From positions 1 to 64,000 of the forward strand of contig PLWQ01000028.1 in NCBI GenBank assembly GCA_003165595.1: a DNA stretch of 64,000 nt, in the 5' to 3' direction. Position numbers and translations under genes: made by a program. The notes under the pieces are model-generated. The model worked only from the letters and a program-made list of their open reading frames with translations, was not told the origin of the DNA and did no database searches. This DNA comes from Fibrobacterota bacterium. GTDB lineage: Bacteria > Fibrobacterota > Chitinivibrionia > Chitinivibrionales > FEN-1185. This document shows, piece after piece, positions 8,651 to 17,059 of the stretch. Position 1 is the first letter of the stretch. Every line of letters begins with the position of its first letter.

Positions 8651-9265
8651 CTACCGGGAGGCCCTGGCGGCAAGGGTGTCCCTGCCGGGCTGCTCCAGTT
8701 GCGCATCCGGATTGATGGTGCACGATATATTGAACCGGAACATCTTCACCGCTTCCTTAGTTTCTTCGATACCCGACAGGTCGACGCTGCGGATGTAGTT
8801 GCTTTCCGAAAGTCTCGACATGAAATTGGCGACCTCGGGGAACGACATTGTCCTGCCGTCAACCGCCAGTACCGGCGGCGTCTGCGACTTTTCGTCAATC
8901 GACACCAGCCAGGTAAAATCGGGAAGCCGCTGGCACATGATTTCCATGAGGCGAACCCATTTCTCCCTGTTGACGTTGATGCGCTCCAGCGCGACGATCT
9001 TTTCCTGGATACCGGCCCGATCGGCCTTCAGCTTGGTGATTTGTTCCCTGATATAGCTATTGGCCTTTATCATGCTTTCAACGTTTGCAATATCCTTGTT
9101 GCGCTGGTCGATTTGCGACCTGAGGCCCAGCGTGTAGCCGATGACCAAGAAGGAAACGATGAGGAGCACGAGAATGGGATAAAACACCTCTCGTGAAACG
9201 CGAACGCCCCTTTTGTGAACGCGATACTCCGCCGGAAGAAGGTTTATTTCTACCCGTTCTATCAT
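8651..9265 (-). CDS. pilN: type IV pilus inner-membrane platform protein PilN
   Basis: A 204-residue protein. The cytoplasmic N-terminus contains INLLPAEYR, the conserved PilN motif that docks into the groove of PilM. One membrane segment follows (YPILVLLIVSFLVIGYTLGL, about 29-48), then a coiled coil and a periplasmic domain ending near PGRDTLAARASR. Its ATG overlaps the last base of pilM, so the pair is translationally coupled. With PilO it forms the inner-membrane part of the pilus alignment complex. Confidence 0.92.
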   Translation of the reverse strand: MIERVEINLLPAEYRVHKRGVRVSREVFYPILVLLIVSFLVIGYTLGLRSQIDQRNKDIANVESMIKANSYIREQITKLKADRAGIQEKIVALERINVNREKWVRLMEIMCQRLPDFTWLVSIDEKSQTPPVLAVDGRTMSFPEVANFMSRLSESNYIRSVDLSGIEETKEAVKMFRFNISCTINPDAQLEQPGRDTLAARASR

Positions 9266-10332
9266 CAGTCGGCCACCTTCCGCAGGGCAAGGCCCACGGC
9301 CACCGTAAACAGCGCCGAAAATTTCCGGGGGTCAACCGCGCCGAACATGGACGGATCGTACTCGAGAAACCCCATCGGATTCGAAATCTGCACCGTGGTC
9401 TGATGCCGTTTCTCCAGGAGCGAGGCGATATTCGGAATGTATGCACCCCCGCCGCTCAACACCACTTTGTCAATTGCATCGTTCTTTTCGGAGCTCTTGA
9501 AGTACGAAAACGCGAGGTCGATGCCCGTGGACAGTTCCTCCGACGCGTAGTCGAGGCTCTGGCGCAGGGCATTTGCGTCAATCGACTGATTGGTGCGCCC
9601 CTTGAGAATGTTTATCGCTTCGTCGGCCCCGATGCCGAGGTTCCGCTGGAGCGTCTTGGCGTAGAAATCGCAGGCGGTGGAAATGTCACGAGAAGAATGA
9701 TACACCCCGTCCTTGATAAAAGTGACATTGGTAAGGTTGTGCCCGATGTTAACCAGGGCGATCACGCCGCCCTCGGGCCGGTTGCCGCTTTCCAGGGCAA
9801 AGCAGTTGGTCATGGCAAACGACACCACGTCCACGACGATCGGCTTGAGGCCGGCTTCGTACAACAGGTCGATGTAGTTCTGCATGATCTGGTTCTTGGC
9901 GGCCACGAGAAGCACCTCGGCCTCGCCGGTTTCGGCCTTGCGGTGAAGAATCTTGTAATCGAGGGTGATGTCGTCCACGTCAAACGGGCTGCGTTGACCT
10001 GCCTCCCATAGAATCATCTCTTCGGCGTTCTCATTCGGGTCAATCTTGAACGTCACCTTGTCGGAAATGATGCCGTGCCCGGACATTGGAATCACAACCT
10101 CAACGATGGATGGATCGCATTGGTTGACGAGTGTGGTTATGTTGTCTATGAGGGCATCGCGGTTCTTTATTTCACTACCCTCGATTGTACCTGGCGGCAG
10201 TTCTCGGATTCCCGCGGCTTGGAGCTGATAGCCGTTCTTTTTATGGAGAAGCTTAACAAGCTTGAGGGAATGGTTGCCAAGATCCAGCCCCGCAGTGCTG
10301 TTTTCTCCTCGCAGTTTTTGGAACATGTTCAT
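9265..10332 (-). CDS. pilM: type IV pilus assembly ATPase-fold protein PilM
   Basis: A 355-residue cytoplasmic protein of the actin/FtsA fold. The phosphate-1 loop is GLDLGNHSLKLVKL (about residues 16-29); later come LVNIGHNLTNVTFIKDG (phosphate-2 region) and VVLSGGGAYIPNI (adenosine motif). PilM binds nucleotides and the N-terminal INLLP peptide of PilN, linking the cytoplasmic motors to the periplasmic pilus platform. First gene of the pilMNO-P-Q run. No pilin or motor ATPase gene lies alongside, so those must be elsewhere in the genome. Confidence 0.93.
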   Translation of the reverse strand: MNMFQKLRGENSTAGLDLGNHSLKLVKLLHKKNGYQLQAAGIRELPPGTIEGSEIKNRDALIDNITTLVNQCDPSIVEVVIPMSGHGIISDKVTFKIDPNENAEEMILWEAGQRSPFDVDDITLDYKILHRKAETGEAEVLLVAAKNQIMQNYIDLLYEAGLKPIVVDVVSFAMTNCFALESGNRPEGGVIALVNIGHNLTNVTFIKDGVYHSSRDISTACDFYAKTLQRNLGIGADEAINILKGRTNQSIDANALRQSLDYASEELSTGIDLAFSYFKSSEKNDAIDKVVLSGGGAYIPNIASLLEKRHQTTVQISNPMGFLEYDPSMFGAVDPRKFSALFTVAVGLALRKVAD

Positions 10333-10356
10333 TTTTGTTAGTGCCTTAAAAATATA

Positions 10357-10384
10357 TTATTACACCGAATCACTTAAGAACCAA
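10357..10384 (-). promoter_or_regulatory. candidate promoter for the pilM operon
   Basis: On the minus strand TTGGTT (10384-10379) is followed after 16 bases by TAATAA (10362-10357), just upstream of pilM. The region 10400-10679 is AT-rich on the pilM side and shows no other gene. Confidence 0.35.
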
Positions 10385-10679
10385 ATTGAGGCAATCCTCC
10401 TAACTACCAATATTTTTCAGAGTTACCTCTATAATATCTACCAATTTCTCAAAAAAATGTCAAGAAGAAAAATGAGCAAAAAACCGGAAAAACAGAGCTA
10501 CACCATATATTATAATGCTTTCGCATTTGCACACAACCTATTGTAGCATCGTCCTCGGCGAATTCCGCAGATGATGCGCCATCACGCCAGATATTTACAA
10601 AAGGGGAATTTCCGGAAAGAAATTTGCCGCGCCGCCCACGGAGAACACGAACCGGGAGCTGCCGCTATGATCAACCGCA

Positions 10680-11099
10680 CTATTTGATGCTTTGCCTTAC
10701 CCACCCGGAGTCGGTGAGGCGCAAGACGCACCCTTGTTTTCGCGACACGGCTCCGATGTGGCCGGCCGATTCGACATCGAGAAACGAGGTGTCACCGCTT
10801 TTCCGGGGTTTTGCCGTGGCCGTGTACCATCCCTCTTCGTAGTCGGCGCGAGGCAAGTAGCCTGACCACGAAGGATTGTCTTTCAGATGCGCCAGCGCCT
10901 GCAGAAGCCCGTACTCGCATATCTCCGATGCTTTACGATTGAGAACAGCCTGGTCCGATTGGCCGCTCACCAGAAACCAGGAGATTGCCCCGGCGACAAT
11001 TGCCAGGGAGGCCATAATGAGGACGATGCGCAGCCCCACGCCGCCTGCCTGACCGATGGTTCGATCGCCCCGCCGAGGTTCGAACATTCTTGCGCGCAT
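10680..11099 (-). CDS. small membrane-anchored protein, possibly a pilus-related minor component
   Basis: 139 residues: a basic N-terminus (MFEPRRGDRTIGQAGG), one strong membrane helix (LRIVLIMASLAIVAGAISWFLV, about 23-44), then a small outside domain beginning SDQAVLNRKASEICEYGLLQALAHLKDNPSWSGYLP. An N-terminal helix followed by 'A...A..G...AL..L..NP.W.G' is reminiscent of PilX/GspK-type minor pilins, which also carry a 'helix-then-aligned-alanines' layout. There is no clear prepilin peptidase site, so this is a weak match. It sits between rlmH and the pil operon on the same strand. An in-frame ATG four codons later could be the true start. Confidence 0.55.
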   Translation of the reverse strand: MRARMFEPRRGDRTIGQAGGVGLRIVLIMASLAIVAGAISWFLVSGQSDQAVLNRKASEICEYGLLQALAHLKDNPSWSGYLPRADYEEGWYTATAKPRKSGDTSFLDVESAGHIGAVSRKQGCVLRLTDSGWVRQSIK

Positions 11100-11102
11100 C
11101 CT

Positions 11103-11573
11103 TTATTTATGGTAAGGGTGATTTCTTAATATAGTAAATGCCCTATAAATCTGTTCGAGAAGAACCACGAGCGAAAGCTTGTGGGCCATGGTGAGCGGGG
11201 ACAGGCTCATCACTTCTACGCACGACTTTTTGAAACGCGGGGAAAGGCCGTATGCGCCGCCAATGACGAACGTGAGCGGACGGCTGCCGCGCATTTTCGC
11301 CGACAGCCATTGGGCGAAAGCCACACTGCCCGGCTGGCACTTCCCTTCTTCGGAAAGGGCCACGCACGTCGAACCCCGTTGAACCTTCGCCTGAAGGATA
11401 TTGGCTTCGACGTCGAGCAGCTCATGCTTCGGGTACGATGAGCTGCCAGGGGATTTGAGGTAGGTCACCGCAACGGGAGCAAACGGCCCGCACAGCCTGC
11501 AATACCGTTCGATTTCTTCATCAAGCGGATCGCCTTTCCTGCAAAATGCAACAATAGAGATTGAAAAGGACAC
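11103..11573 (-). CDS. rlmH: 23S rRNA (pseudouridine-1915 N3)-methyltransferase
   Basis: A 156-residue SPOUT-fold methyltransferase. The SAM-binding knot motifs FVIGGAYGLSP and the C-terminal HKLSLVVLLEQIYRAFTILRNHPYHK-type ending are diagnostic of RlmH. It methylates pseudouridine 1915 in helix 69 of the large ribosomal subunit as the assembled ribosome matures. Normal length. It ends three bases before the next minus-strand gene starts. Confidence 0.95.
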   Translation of the reverse strand: MSFSISIVAFCRKGDPLDEEIERYCRLCGPFAPVAVTYLKSPGSSSYPKHELLDVEANILQAKVQRGSTCVALSEEGKCQPGSVAFAQWLSAKMRGSRPLTFVIGGAYGLSPRFKKSCVEVMSLSPLTMAHKLSLVVLLEQIYRAFTILRNHPYHK

Positions 11574-11789
11574 AGCTACCTTCCTTTGCCGGGATGAACC
11601 GCCCGGCTGTCTTTCCGGATTTTCCTCGTTTTCGCAGCGGACGAATCTGCAAAAAGAATAGTTGCCGAGAAGCGACGCCGCCGGGCTTGCCGTATTTCAT
11701 TGCCTTTTTTCTCCAACAATTATATTATAGAAACACATAACTTGGAAGTGACGGTTGTACCGCAACGTGCGCGAGTGCTGGTTGTTCCC

Positions 11790-12107
11790 ATGAAAAAAGT
11801 GGTCGTTGAGAGTGTCACAGACAGCATGGTTCTCGCCAAGGACGTGTGCGGAACCTCGGGCAGCGTCTTGCTTGCCAAGGGTACCATACTCACGGCCGCC
11901 ATGGGGCGGCGCCTCAAGAACTGGAGCGTCCAGTTTGTGCACATCGAAGGTGAAGACGATTCCCTGGGCCAGGGGAGCGTGGCCACCGTTTCGCCGGAAG
12001 AGGTGCGCGCGCATCTCGAAAAGAAATTCTCGAGGGTGATGGCGAGCGAAGTCATGAAGAAGATTTTCGCCGCGGTTTACAAATTCAAGATCCAACAGAA
12101 CAGCTGA
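11790..12107 (+). CDS. short DUF3391-like regulatory-domain protein
   Basis: About 105 residues from the ATG at 11790 (the frame is open upstream, but no better ribosome site is evident; a GTG at about 11748 is an alternative). The sequence VTDSMVLAKDVCGTSGSVLLAKGTILTAAMGRRLKNWSVQ matches the pattern 'GM.LA.DV....G.vLl.kGt.Lt......L...gi..v' found at the N-terminus of HD-GYP and other signalling proteins. It is followed 12 bases later by an HDOD-domain gene, so the two may act together, as a split version of a single signalling protein. Confidence 0.6.
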   Translation: MKKVVVESVTDSMVLAKDVCGTSGSVLLAKGTILTAAMGRRLKNWSVQFVHIEGEDDSLGQGSVATVSPEEVRAHLEKKFSRVMASEVMKKIFAAVYKFKIQQNS

Positions 12108-12119
12108 CAAGGGCGCCGT

Positions 12120-12980
12120 GTGAAAGATCCTGCTGCAATCCGCAAAACGCTCGAAAACGTTTCCAATATTCCGACGCTGCCTATCGTTATTGATAAAATT
12201 ACGCGACTTCTCAACAATCCTCAGACTTCCGCGGAGGAAATCGGCAAGGCGATCACCACGGACCAGGCGCTCGCGGCCAAGGTGCTCAAACTCGTCAATT
12301 CGGCATTCTACGGGTTTCCCGGCAAGATAAGCACCATCACCCACGCGGTCGTGATTCTCGGTTTTGCCACCGTAAAAAACGTGGTGCTCACCGCCTCAAT
12401 CTTCGATGCATTTACAAAGAAGGTGTCACTCACCTCGAGTTTCGACCTGGAAAAGTTCTGGCTTCATTCGATCGCCTGCGGCGCTGCCTCGCAGTGTCTC
12501 TCCAAGCACATCGGGTACGGTGAAAAGGAAGAGTGCTTCATCGCCGGCCTTATTCACGACGTCGGCAAGATCATTCTCTGCAACTACCTTCCCGCGGAGT
12601 TTGAGCTTGTGGTGCAGAACACCGTCCAGAAGGGTTGCTTGTTTTACGAAAGTGAAAAAGAGGTGCTCCACATGACGCACGAGGACCTGGGCGGCATTGT
12701 TGCAGAGCGATGGAACCTTCCCAAAAATCTCCGCGACGGCGTGCAGTTCCATCACGCCCCTGTTCAGGGCGGGGAATTTTCCACCACGGCCGGCATCGTG
12801 CACGCGGCCGATATTCTTGTCCGCGCCATGGACTACGGCAGCGGCGGAGACGATTTGATCCCGCAGATGGCCGACGTCGTCTGGAACAACCTGGGATTCG
12901 AGACCATGAACCTGCCCGCGCTTCTCGAAGAAATCGACGACGAGGTCGACAAGGCCGCCGTTTTCATGCAGTTGGTCTAG
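12120..12980 (+). CDS. HDOD-domain signalling protein
   Basis: 286 residues from a GTG start. The HDOD pattern is clear: LPTLPIVIDKITRLLNNP-like opening (NIPTLPIVIDK), the AAKVLKLVNSAFYG block, the ITHAVVILGFATVKNVVL block, and a later HD-like segment (AGLIHDVGKIIL). HDOD proteins are regulators in two-component, c-di-GMP and motility/stress signalling, generally without demonstrated enzymatic activity. Here the 'HDVGK' metal-ligand pair of true HD domains is retained, which is not universal in HDOD proteins. Adjacent to the DUF3391-like gene. Confidence 0.88.
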   Translation: MKDPAAIRKTLENVSNIPTLPIVIDKITRLLNNPQTSAEEIGKAITTDQALAAKVLKLVNSAFYGFPGKISTITHAVVILGFATVKNVVLTASIFDAFTKKVSLTSSFDLEKFWLHSIACGAASQCLSKHIGYGEKEECFIAGLIHDVGKIILCNYLPAEFELVVQNTVQKGCLFYESEKEVLHMTHEDLGGIVAERWNLPKNLRDGVQFHHAPVQGGEFSTTAGIVHAADILVRAMDYGSGGDDLIPQMADVVWNNLGFETMNLPALLEEIDDEVDKAAVFMQLV

Positions 12981-13071
12981 CAAGCGACTTCTCTCTCCCG
13001 CCTGATGTTTTCTCCTGGAAAACACAATGTTGCCGGCATTCTTGATAAAATGCCGGGGACGTGGCATATTT

Positions 13072-13293
13072 ATAATGGGCCATCGGGGTTTTGTGTGGGT
13101 GACAGGGTGATGCCCCGAAAGGCCCTTGTGGAAGCGACCCGTCCACACAGGAGCGGTATTTCGCGCAAGCGCTCTTCCCCAAGGGTGTTCGGTCACTAAC
13201 AAGCTCCTGTGCGGGCGGGGTGCATTTTCGCATTACAAGGGTCGATAGGGGCGCACCCTGGCAGGACCCACACAAATCACCAATGCGCCTTAT
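13072..13293. repeat. 222-bp imperfect palindrome (long hairpin or MITE-like element)
   Basis: Nested complementary segments run inward from both ends: ATAATGGGCCAT with its partner near 13282-13293; TTTGTGTGGGT at 13087 onward with ACCCACACAAA near 13266-13276; CAGGGTG with CACCCTG; GCCCCGAAAGGCCCTTGT with ACAAGGGTCGATAGGGGC; then CCCGTCCACACAGGAGC with GCTCCTGTGCGGGCGGG. About 45 unpaired bases remain at the tip. It fills the gap between the HDOD gene and the radical SAM gene and holds no supported ORF. Confidence 0.75.
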
Positions 13294-13339
13294 GATGCAA
13301 GGACAGCGTACGGTTCTAGAGCGGTAAGGGGGTATCGTT

Positions 13340-14851
13340 ATGCGACAAAAGTCCCGGCCACAGCAGGAAATCGACGTGCTGCTCACCTATCCGGCCGATC
13401 CGATCCGGGTGTTCGATTCCCTTATCCCCCTGGGGCTTGCCAGCATAGCGGCGGTACTGGAACAAAATTCCTATAAAGTAAAAGTGATTGATTTCAACCA
13501 TTACGCGAGGGACTTCCGTGCGGACCTTGCCGGGTGGAACCCCGCAATCGTGGGGATCGGCGGAACCACCGCCACGCGGAAAGCGGGCTTCCTCACTGCC
13601 AGGTTGACAAAAGAAGTTCTGCCCGCGGCTGCCGTAGTGTACGGCGGCGTTCATGCTTCGTTTACAGCGCGCGATACGCTTTCCCGGGTTCCGTTCATCG
13701 ACTACGTCGTCCAGGGCGAAGGAGAGTTCCCGTTCCTCGCCTTGTGCAATCGATTTGTCCGCCACCACGCCGTCGACATCGCGACGCTGCCCGGCCTTTG
13801 CTACCGGGCCGACGGCGGCACAGTTGAGAACCGGCCGGACAGGATAGACAACCTCGACCGGCTCCCGCTGCCGGCACGGCATCTGTTCGAAGGAACCTAC
13901 CGTCTCACGCTCGACTTCTTCGACACCCCGGCCGATTTTCTCCTCACGTCCCGCGGATGCCCGGCGCATTGCACGTTCTGTTCGGCATCACGGATGTTTC
14001 CGGGCGGAGTGCGGTACAGGAGCATGGATCACATCAAGCGGGAGATCGACGGCCTGATTTCCTCGAAATCAATCAAAGCGCTCAAACTCTTCGACAGCAC
14101 CTTTACGTCGAGCAGGGAGCACGTGCTGGCGTTCTGCGACTGCGTCCGCCCGTACGATATGCTGTGGGAATGCGAGGCCCGGGCGGATACGGTGGACCGC
14201 GGCATCCTGCGAGCAATGCGACGGGCGGGATGCGCGTATGTGAACGTTGGCCTGGAAACCGCGAATTCGCGCCTGCTTGCGCGCACCGCCAAGAACATTC
14301 GCACCGAACAGGCCGAAGCATGCCTCGCCTGGTGCCGCGAGCTCGGAATCCGCACAAAGCTGTTTATGCTTTTTGGACATCCCGGCCAAACCTACAACGA
14401 CTGCACAGCCGATGTCCGCTACATCAGGAAGAACCGAGACCAGATTGATTTCTACGCCACCACGGTCGGCATGAGAGTGTATCCGGGAACGGCGCTCGAA
14501 GCCTCGCTCAAGAAAAGCGGCGGCATCCCGCGGGATTTTTCCTGGGCGCTCTTTAAGGCTCCGCTTAAGAACTGGCTGCTCTTTGACCCGACCGATGTGC
14601 TCATTGTGGACCAGCAGGGTTTGAATTTCTTCCATTTGTTCCGCGTCCTGCTCCTCTTGGCGCAGCAAAGGACGCTTACGTCCCGCGCATATCTCTGCAA
14701 GATGGTCGCCATCAACGCCAAAGTCCGTCTGGACTGGGTTCTTCTCAGCGTGGTTCATCTGCGTCACAGGGTTCTGCGGGCGCTCGCGCACTTGTCAAGA
14801 AACAGCGCTAGGCCGGCGGCGGGGTCTTTTCGGGCAAGAATCTCTCCCTGA
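13340..14851 (+). CDS. B12-binding-domain radical SAM protein
   Basis: 503 residues. The N-terminal ~140 residues form a cobalamin-binding Rossmann-like domain (DVLLTYPADPIRVFDSLIPLGLA..., VGIGGTTATRK, VVYGGVHASF, VVQGEGEFPF). The radical SAM core starts with LLTSRGCPAHCTFCSA (CPAHCTFC cluster motif, about 207-214). This 'PPLGL..lAa.L' plus 'GEGE' plus CxxxCxxC order is typical of the BchE/P-methylase class, which modify lipids, tetrapyrroles or secondary metabolites. The C-terminal ~120 residues are helical and unassigned. The substrate cannot be told from sequence. Start at ATG after AAGGGGG. Confidence 0.88.
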   Translation: MRQKSRPQQEIDVLLTYPADPIRVFDSLIPLGLASIAAVLEQNSYKVKVIDFNHYARDFRADLAGWNPAIVGIGGTTATRKAGFLTARLTKEVLPAAAVVYGGVHASFTARDTLSRVPFIDYVVQGEGEFPFLALCNRFVRHHAVDIATLPGLCYRADGGTVENRPDRIDNLDRLPLPARHLFEGTYRLTLDFFDTPADFLLTSRGCPAHCTFCSASRMFPGGVRYRSMDHIKREIDGLISSKSIKALKLFDSTFTSSREHVLAFCDCVRPYDMLWECEARADTVDRGILRAMRRAGCAYVNVGLETANSRLLARTAKNIRTEQAEACLAWCRELGIRTKLFMLFGHPGQTYNDCTADVRYIRKNRDQIDFYATTVGMRVYPGTALEASLKKSGGIPRDFSWALFKAPLKNWLLFDPTDVLIVDQQGLNFFHLFRVLLLLAQQRTLTSRAYLCKMVAINAKVRLDWVLLSVVHLRHRVLRALAHLSRNSARPAAGSFRARISP

Positions 14852-14981
14852 GTTCTTCCTTCTTTTCCTGCTTCTTGAAAAATGATCGCGGGAGAGCAAG
14901 ACTTTTTACAACCCCATACAATCCCAGTACAACCAACGCACTCGCGCCGATCGCGATCCATGAGGGTTCGGGCATCATCAT
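14808..14981 (-). CDS. 57-residue single-span membrane protein coupled to the upstream glycosyltransferase
   Basis: Starts with ATGATGATG; the first ATG overlaps the TGA of the upstream glycosyltransferase gene (ATGA), a classic translational coupling, and an AGGGAGAAA ribosome site precedes it. The product has one membrane helix (WIAIGASALVVLGLYGVVKSLAL, about 7-29) and a charged cytoplasmic tail (FFKKQEKKEELRERFLPEK). It overlaps the 3' end of the convergent radical SAM gene by 44 bases. Function unknown; it may anchor or regulate the partner enzyme at the membrane. Confidence 0.65.
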   Translation of the reverse strand: MMMPEPSWIAIGASALVVLGLYGVVKSLALPRSFFKKQEKKEELRERFLPEKTPPPA

Positions 14982-15985
14982 TTTCTCCCTTTCCGTACAC
15001 CGGCGTTGGGGTGCGGGCCCATCACCGACTCCTTGCTGGGAAGCTCCTCTTCGGTGATTGTACTATGCTCAAGGCCTTGCTGTCCACGAGATATCATCGT
15101 GGTGCCTATCGCCTGGTGCAAGGAGAGCACGTTTTCCCGCTGGAGCTTCCTGAACATCGTCTGGATGATGCCCAGGGCCATGCACGAAAGCTCGGCCACG
15201 GGCCGGTTTCGGTGGCAGCGTGTTCCCATGTCGATCTGGACAACATGGGAAAGCCCGAAGGTGCGGTCAATGTCGAAAAGCATGCCGATCTCCACGCCGT
15301 AACCGGAGGAGAACGGAATTTTCTCAACCGGTTTCCGTCTGAAAGCATATTCGCCCGACAGCGGCTGGTAAAGTCCGGCGAGCTCAGGCATAAATGCGCA
15401 CAAGAGTGGTCTCACCAGAATTTCGGTCACCCTGCCTCCGTAGTTCTCAAAAACCTGGTTATTGAGCTTGAGCGGCCGGTTGTAGAAGGCCTTTGCAAAG
15501 ACAACTTCCCTGTCAACGAGAAATGGCCCCACGAGCCCGTACACGAAATGGGACTGAAAATTGCAGATGTCCGCATCTACGCAAACGATGATATCTCCCG
15601 TTGCCACGAATTGTGATTTCCAAAGCGCGCTTCCCTTGCCGAGAGGAACCGGATAGTCAGGCGACACATCACGAACATTGTATGCCCGAGCGCCGGCGTC
15701 CCTGGCGCGTTGTGCGGTGCCGTCGGACGAATTGCTGTCCATGACGATTATTTCATCGAGCAGGGGAACGTCTTCAATGAGCTCTCTTCTGGCTTTTTCC
15801 ACAATTTGACCAACGGTAGCGGCTTCGTTGAGAGTTGGAATAACAAGGCTGACCGTGGTTTCGGAGGATTGTTTCTTCCTGGCAAGCGACGAGAGCGGCA
15901 GGAAATCTTCGTGATGGAATTCCCGGATCATGGATTTGGACGGAGACCCCTTTCTGCGGCAAAAACCGAGCGTAGTAATATACAT
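14978..15985 (-). CDS. glucosyl-3-phosphoglycerate synthase-like family 2 glycosyltransferase
   Basis: About 335 residues from the ATG at 15985 (a later ATG giving MIREFHHEDF is also possible). GT-A fold with SLVIPTLNEAATVGQIVEKA near the start, DEIIVMDSNSSDGT for the nucleotide-binding strand, GKGSALWKS and the metal-binding CVDADICNF (DAD in place of DXD). These motifs, and the FHHEDF lead-in, match GpgS enzymes, which transfer glucose from an NDP-glucose to 3-phosphoglycerate in making glucosylglycerate, a compatible solute and polysaccharide precursor. Related mannosyltransferases share the fold, so the donor is not certain. It is translationally coupled to the small membrane protein downstream. 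Confidence 0.8.
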   Translation of the reverse strand: MYITTLGFCRRKGSPSKSMIREFHHEDFLPLSSLARKKQSSETTVSLVIPTLNEAATVGQIVEKARRELIEDVPLLDEIIVMDSNSSDGTAQRARDAGARAYNVRDVSPDYPVPLGKGSALWKSQFVATGDIIVCVDADICNFQSHFVYGLVGPFLVDREVVFAKAFYNRPLKLNNQVFENYGGRVTEILVRPLLCAFMPELAGLYQPLSGEYAFRRKPVEKIPFSSGYGVEIGMLFDIDRTFGLSHVVQIDMGTRCHRNRPVAELSCMALGIIQTMFRKLQRENVLSLHQAIGTTMISRGQQGLEHSTITEEELPSKESVMGPHPNAGVRKGRK

Positions 15986-15986
15986 A

Positions 15987-16016
15987 TTGACACATAATTC
16001 TTCTATGTTATATATT
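15987..16016 (+). promoter_or_regulatory. sigma-70-type promoter for rplM-rpsI
   Basis: TTGACA at 15987-15992 and TATATT at 16011-16016 are 18 bases apart (TATATA at 16009-16014 gives 16). It lies directly upstream of rplM with a leader of about 50 bases. Confidence 0.7.
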
Positions 16017-16069
16017 ACGAGGCACTGTACGGAACCCTCACCGAGATTTTTTGATGGAGTAGCCGAAAA

Positions 16070-16498
16070 ATGAAAACTGTCGTCGTCAACACCGATGACA
16101 TCGCCCACGACTGGTACGTGGTCGATGCCGCCAACAAAGTGGTGGGGCGCCTCGCCTCAACCCTCGCGCAAATCCTTATGGGCAAGGACAAAGTTGCCTA
16201 TTCGCCCAACCAAGATCACGGAGATCACGTCATTGTTATAAACTCCGACAAAGTAAAATTCACCGGCAGAAAGCCGGAGCTCAAGACCTATTTCCGGCAT
16301 TCAACGTATCCGGGCGGCAAGAGACAGCGACCGGTGAAGCAGCAGATGAAGGTGGATTCGGCCCAGGTTATTATTCATGCCGTGCGCGGCATGATTCCCA
16401 AGAACAAGCTCGGCAGGTCCATCATAGGAAAACTCCACGTATACAAGACCGCCACGCATCCCCATGCGTCGCAGAAGCCCAAAGAACTCACTATCTAG
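16070..16498 (+). CDS. rplM: 50S ribosomal protein L13
   Basis: 142 residues, the usual L13 length. Visible family landmarks are WYVVDAANKVVGRLAS near the N-terminus, HVIVINSDKVKFTGRK, the TYFRHSTYPGG block and AVRGMIPKNKLGR near residue 105. L13 is an early-assembling protein of the large subunit that binds 23S rRNA. It is followed 39 bases later by rpsI, the near-universal pair. Confidence 0.98.
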   Translation: MKTVVVNTDDIAHDWYVVDAANKVVGRLASTLAQILMGKDKVAYSPNQDHGDHVIVINSDKVKFTGRKPELKTYFRHSTYPGGKRQRPVKQQMKVDSAQVIIHAVRGMIPKNKLGRSIIGKLHVYKTATHPHASQKPKELTI

Positions 16499-16537
16499 AA
16501 ACCAATTCTTTCATTCCATTATAAGGAGATCCTCACT

Positions 16538-16927
16538 TTGGAAAACGTGTTCTCTGCAACCGGAAAAAGGAAAACGGCCATAGCAAGCGTTATCGTCAAG
16601 CCGGGAAAAGGCGAACGGGTAATAAACGGGCTTCCCATCAAGGAGTATCTCAAAAGTGAGGTGCTTATGCTCGACGTCGAGCAGCCCTTCGAGTTGCTCG
16701 CGGTTGGGAGTTCCTACGACATGGTGGCGCATGTGCTGGGCGGCGGGCTCAGCGGCCAGGCCGGAGCTATTCGGCTGGGCATTTCACGCGCCTTGGCCAC
16801 GATAAGCGAAGAGTACCGCAAACAGCTCCGCAAGAAGGGGCTCGTCACTCGCGACTCCCGCGTTGTCGAACGGAAAAAGTATGGTCAGGCAGGAGCCCGC
16901 AGGCGGTTCCAGTTCTCGAAACGTTGA
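16538..16927 (+). CDS. rpsI: 30S ribosomal protein S9
   Basis: 129 residues from a TTG start, fixed by an AAGGAG ribosome site 9 bases upstream and by the usual opening (FSATGKRKTAIASV). GGGLSGQAGAIRLGISRAL is the S9 signature, and the C-terminal KKYGQAGARRRFQFSKR tail reaches toward the P-site tRNA; the terminal Lys-Arg is conserved. Co-transcribed with rplM. Confidence 0.98.
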   Translation: MENVFSATGKRKTAIASVIVKPGKGERVINGLPIKEYLKSEVLMLDVEQPFELLAVGSSYDMVAHVLGGGLSGQAGAIRLGISRALATISEEYRKQLRKKGLVTRDSRVVERKKYGQAGARRRFQFSKR

Positions 16928-17059
16928 TTTCTTTTCCCTTCACATATTCACAACACACACGTTGCCAGCAGAAGACGGGTGCCCTTCCCATTTGGGAAGG
17001 GTCATCTTTTGCGTTAGCAGCATCGTGGTGGATCAACCCATTTCTAAAAGGAGTTCTTC

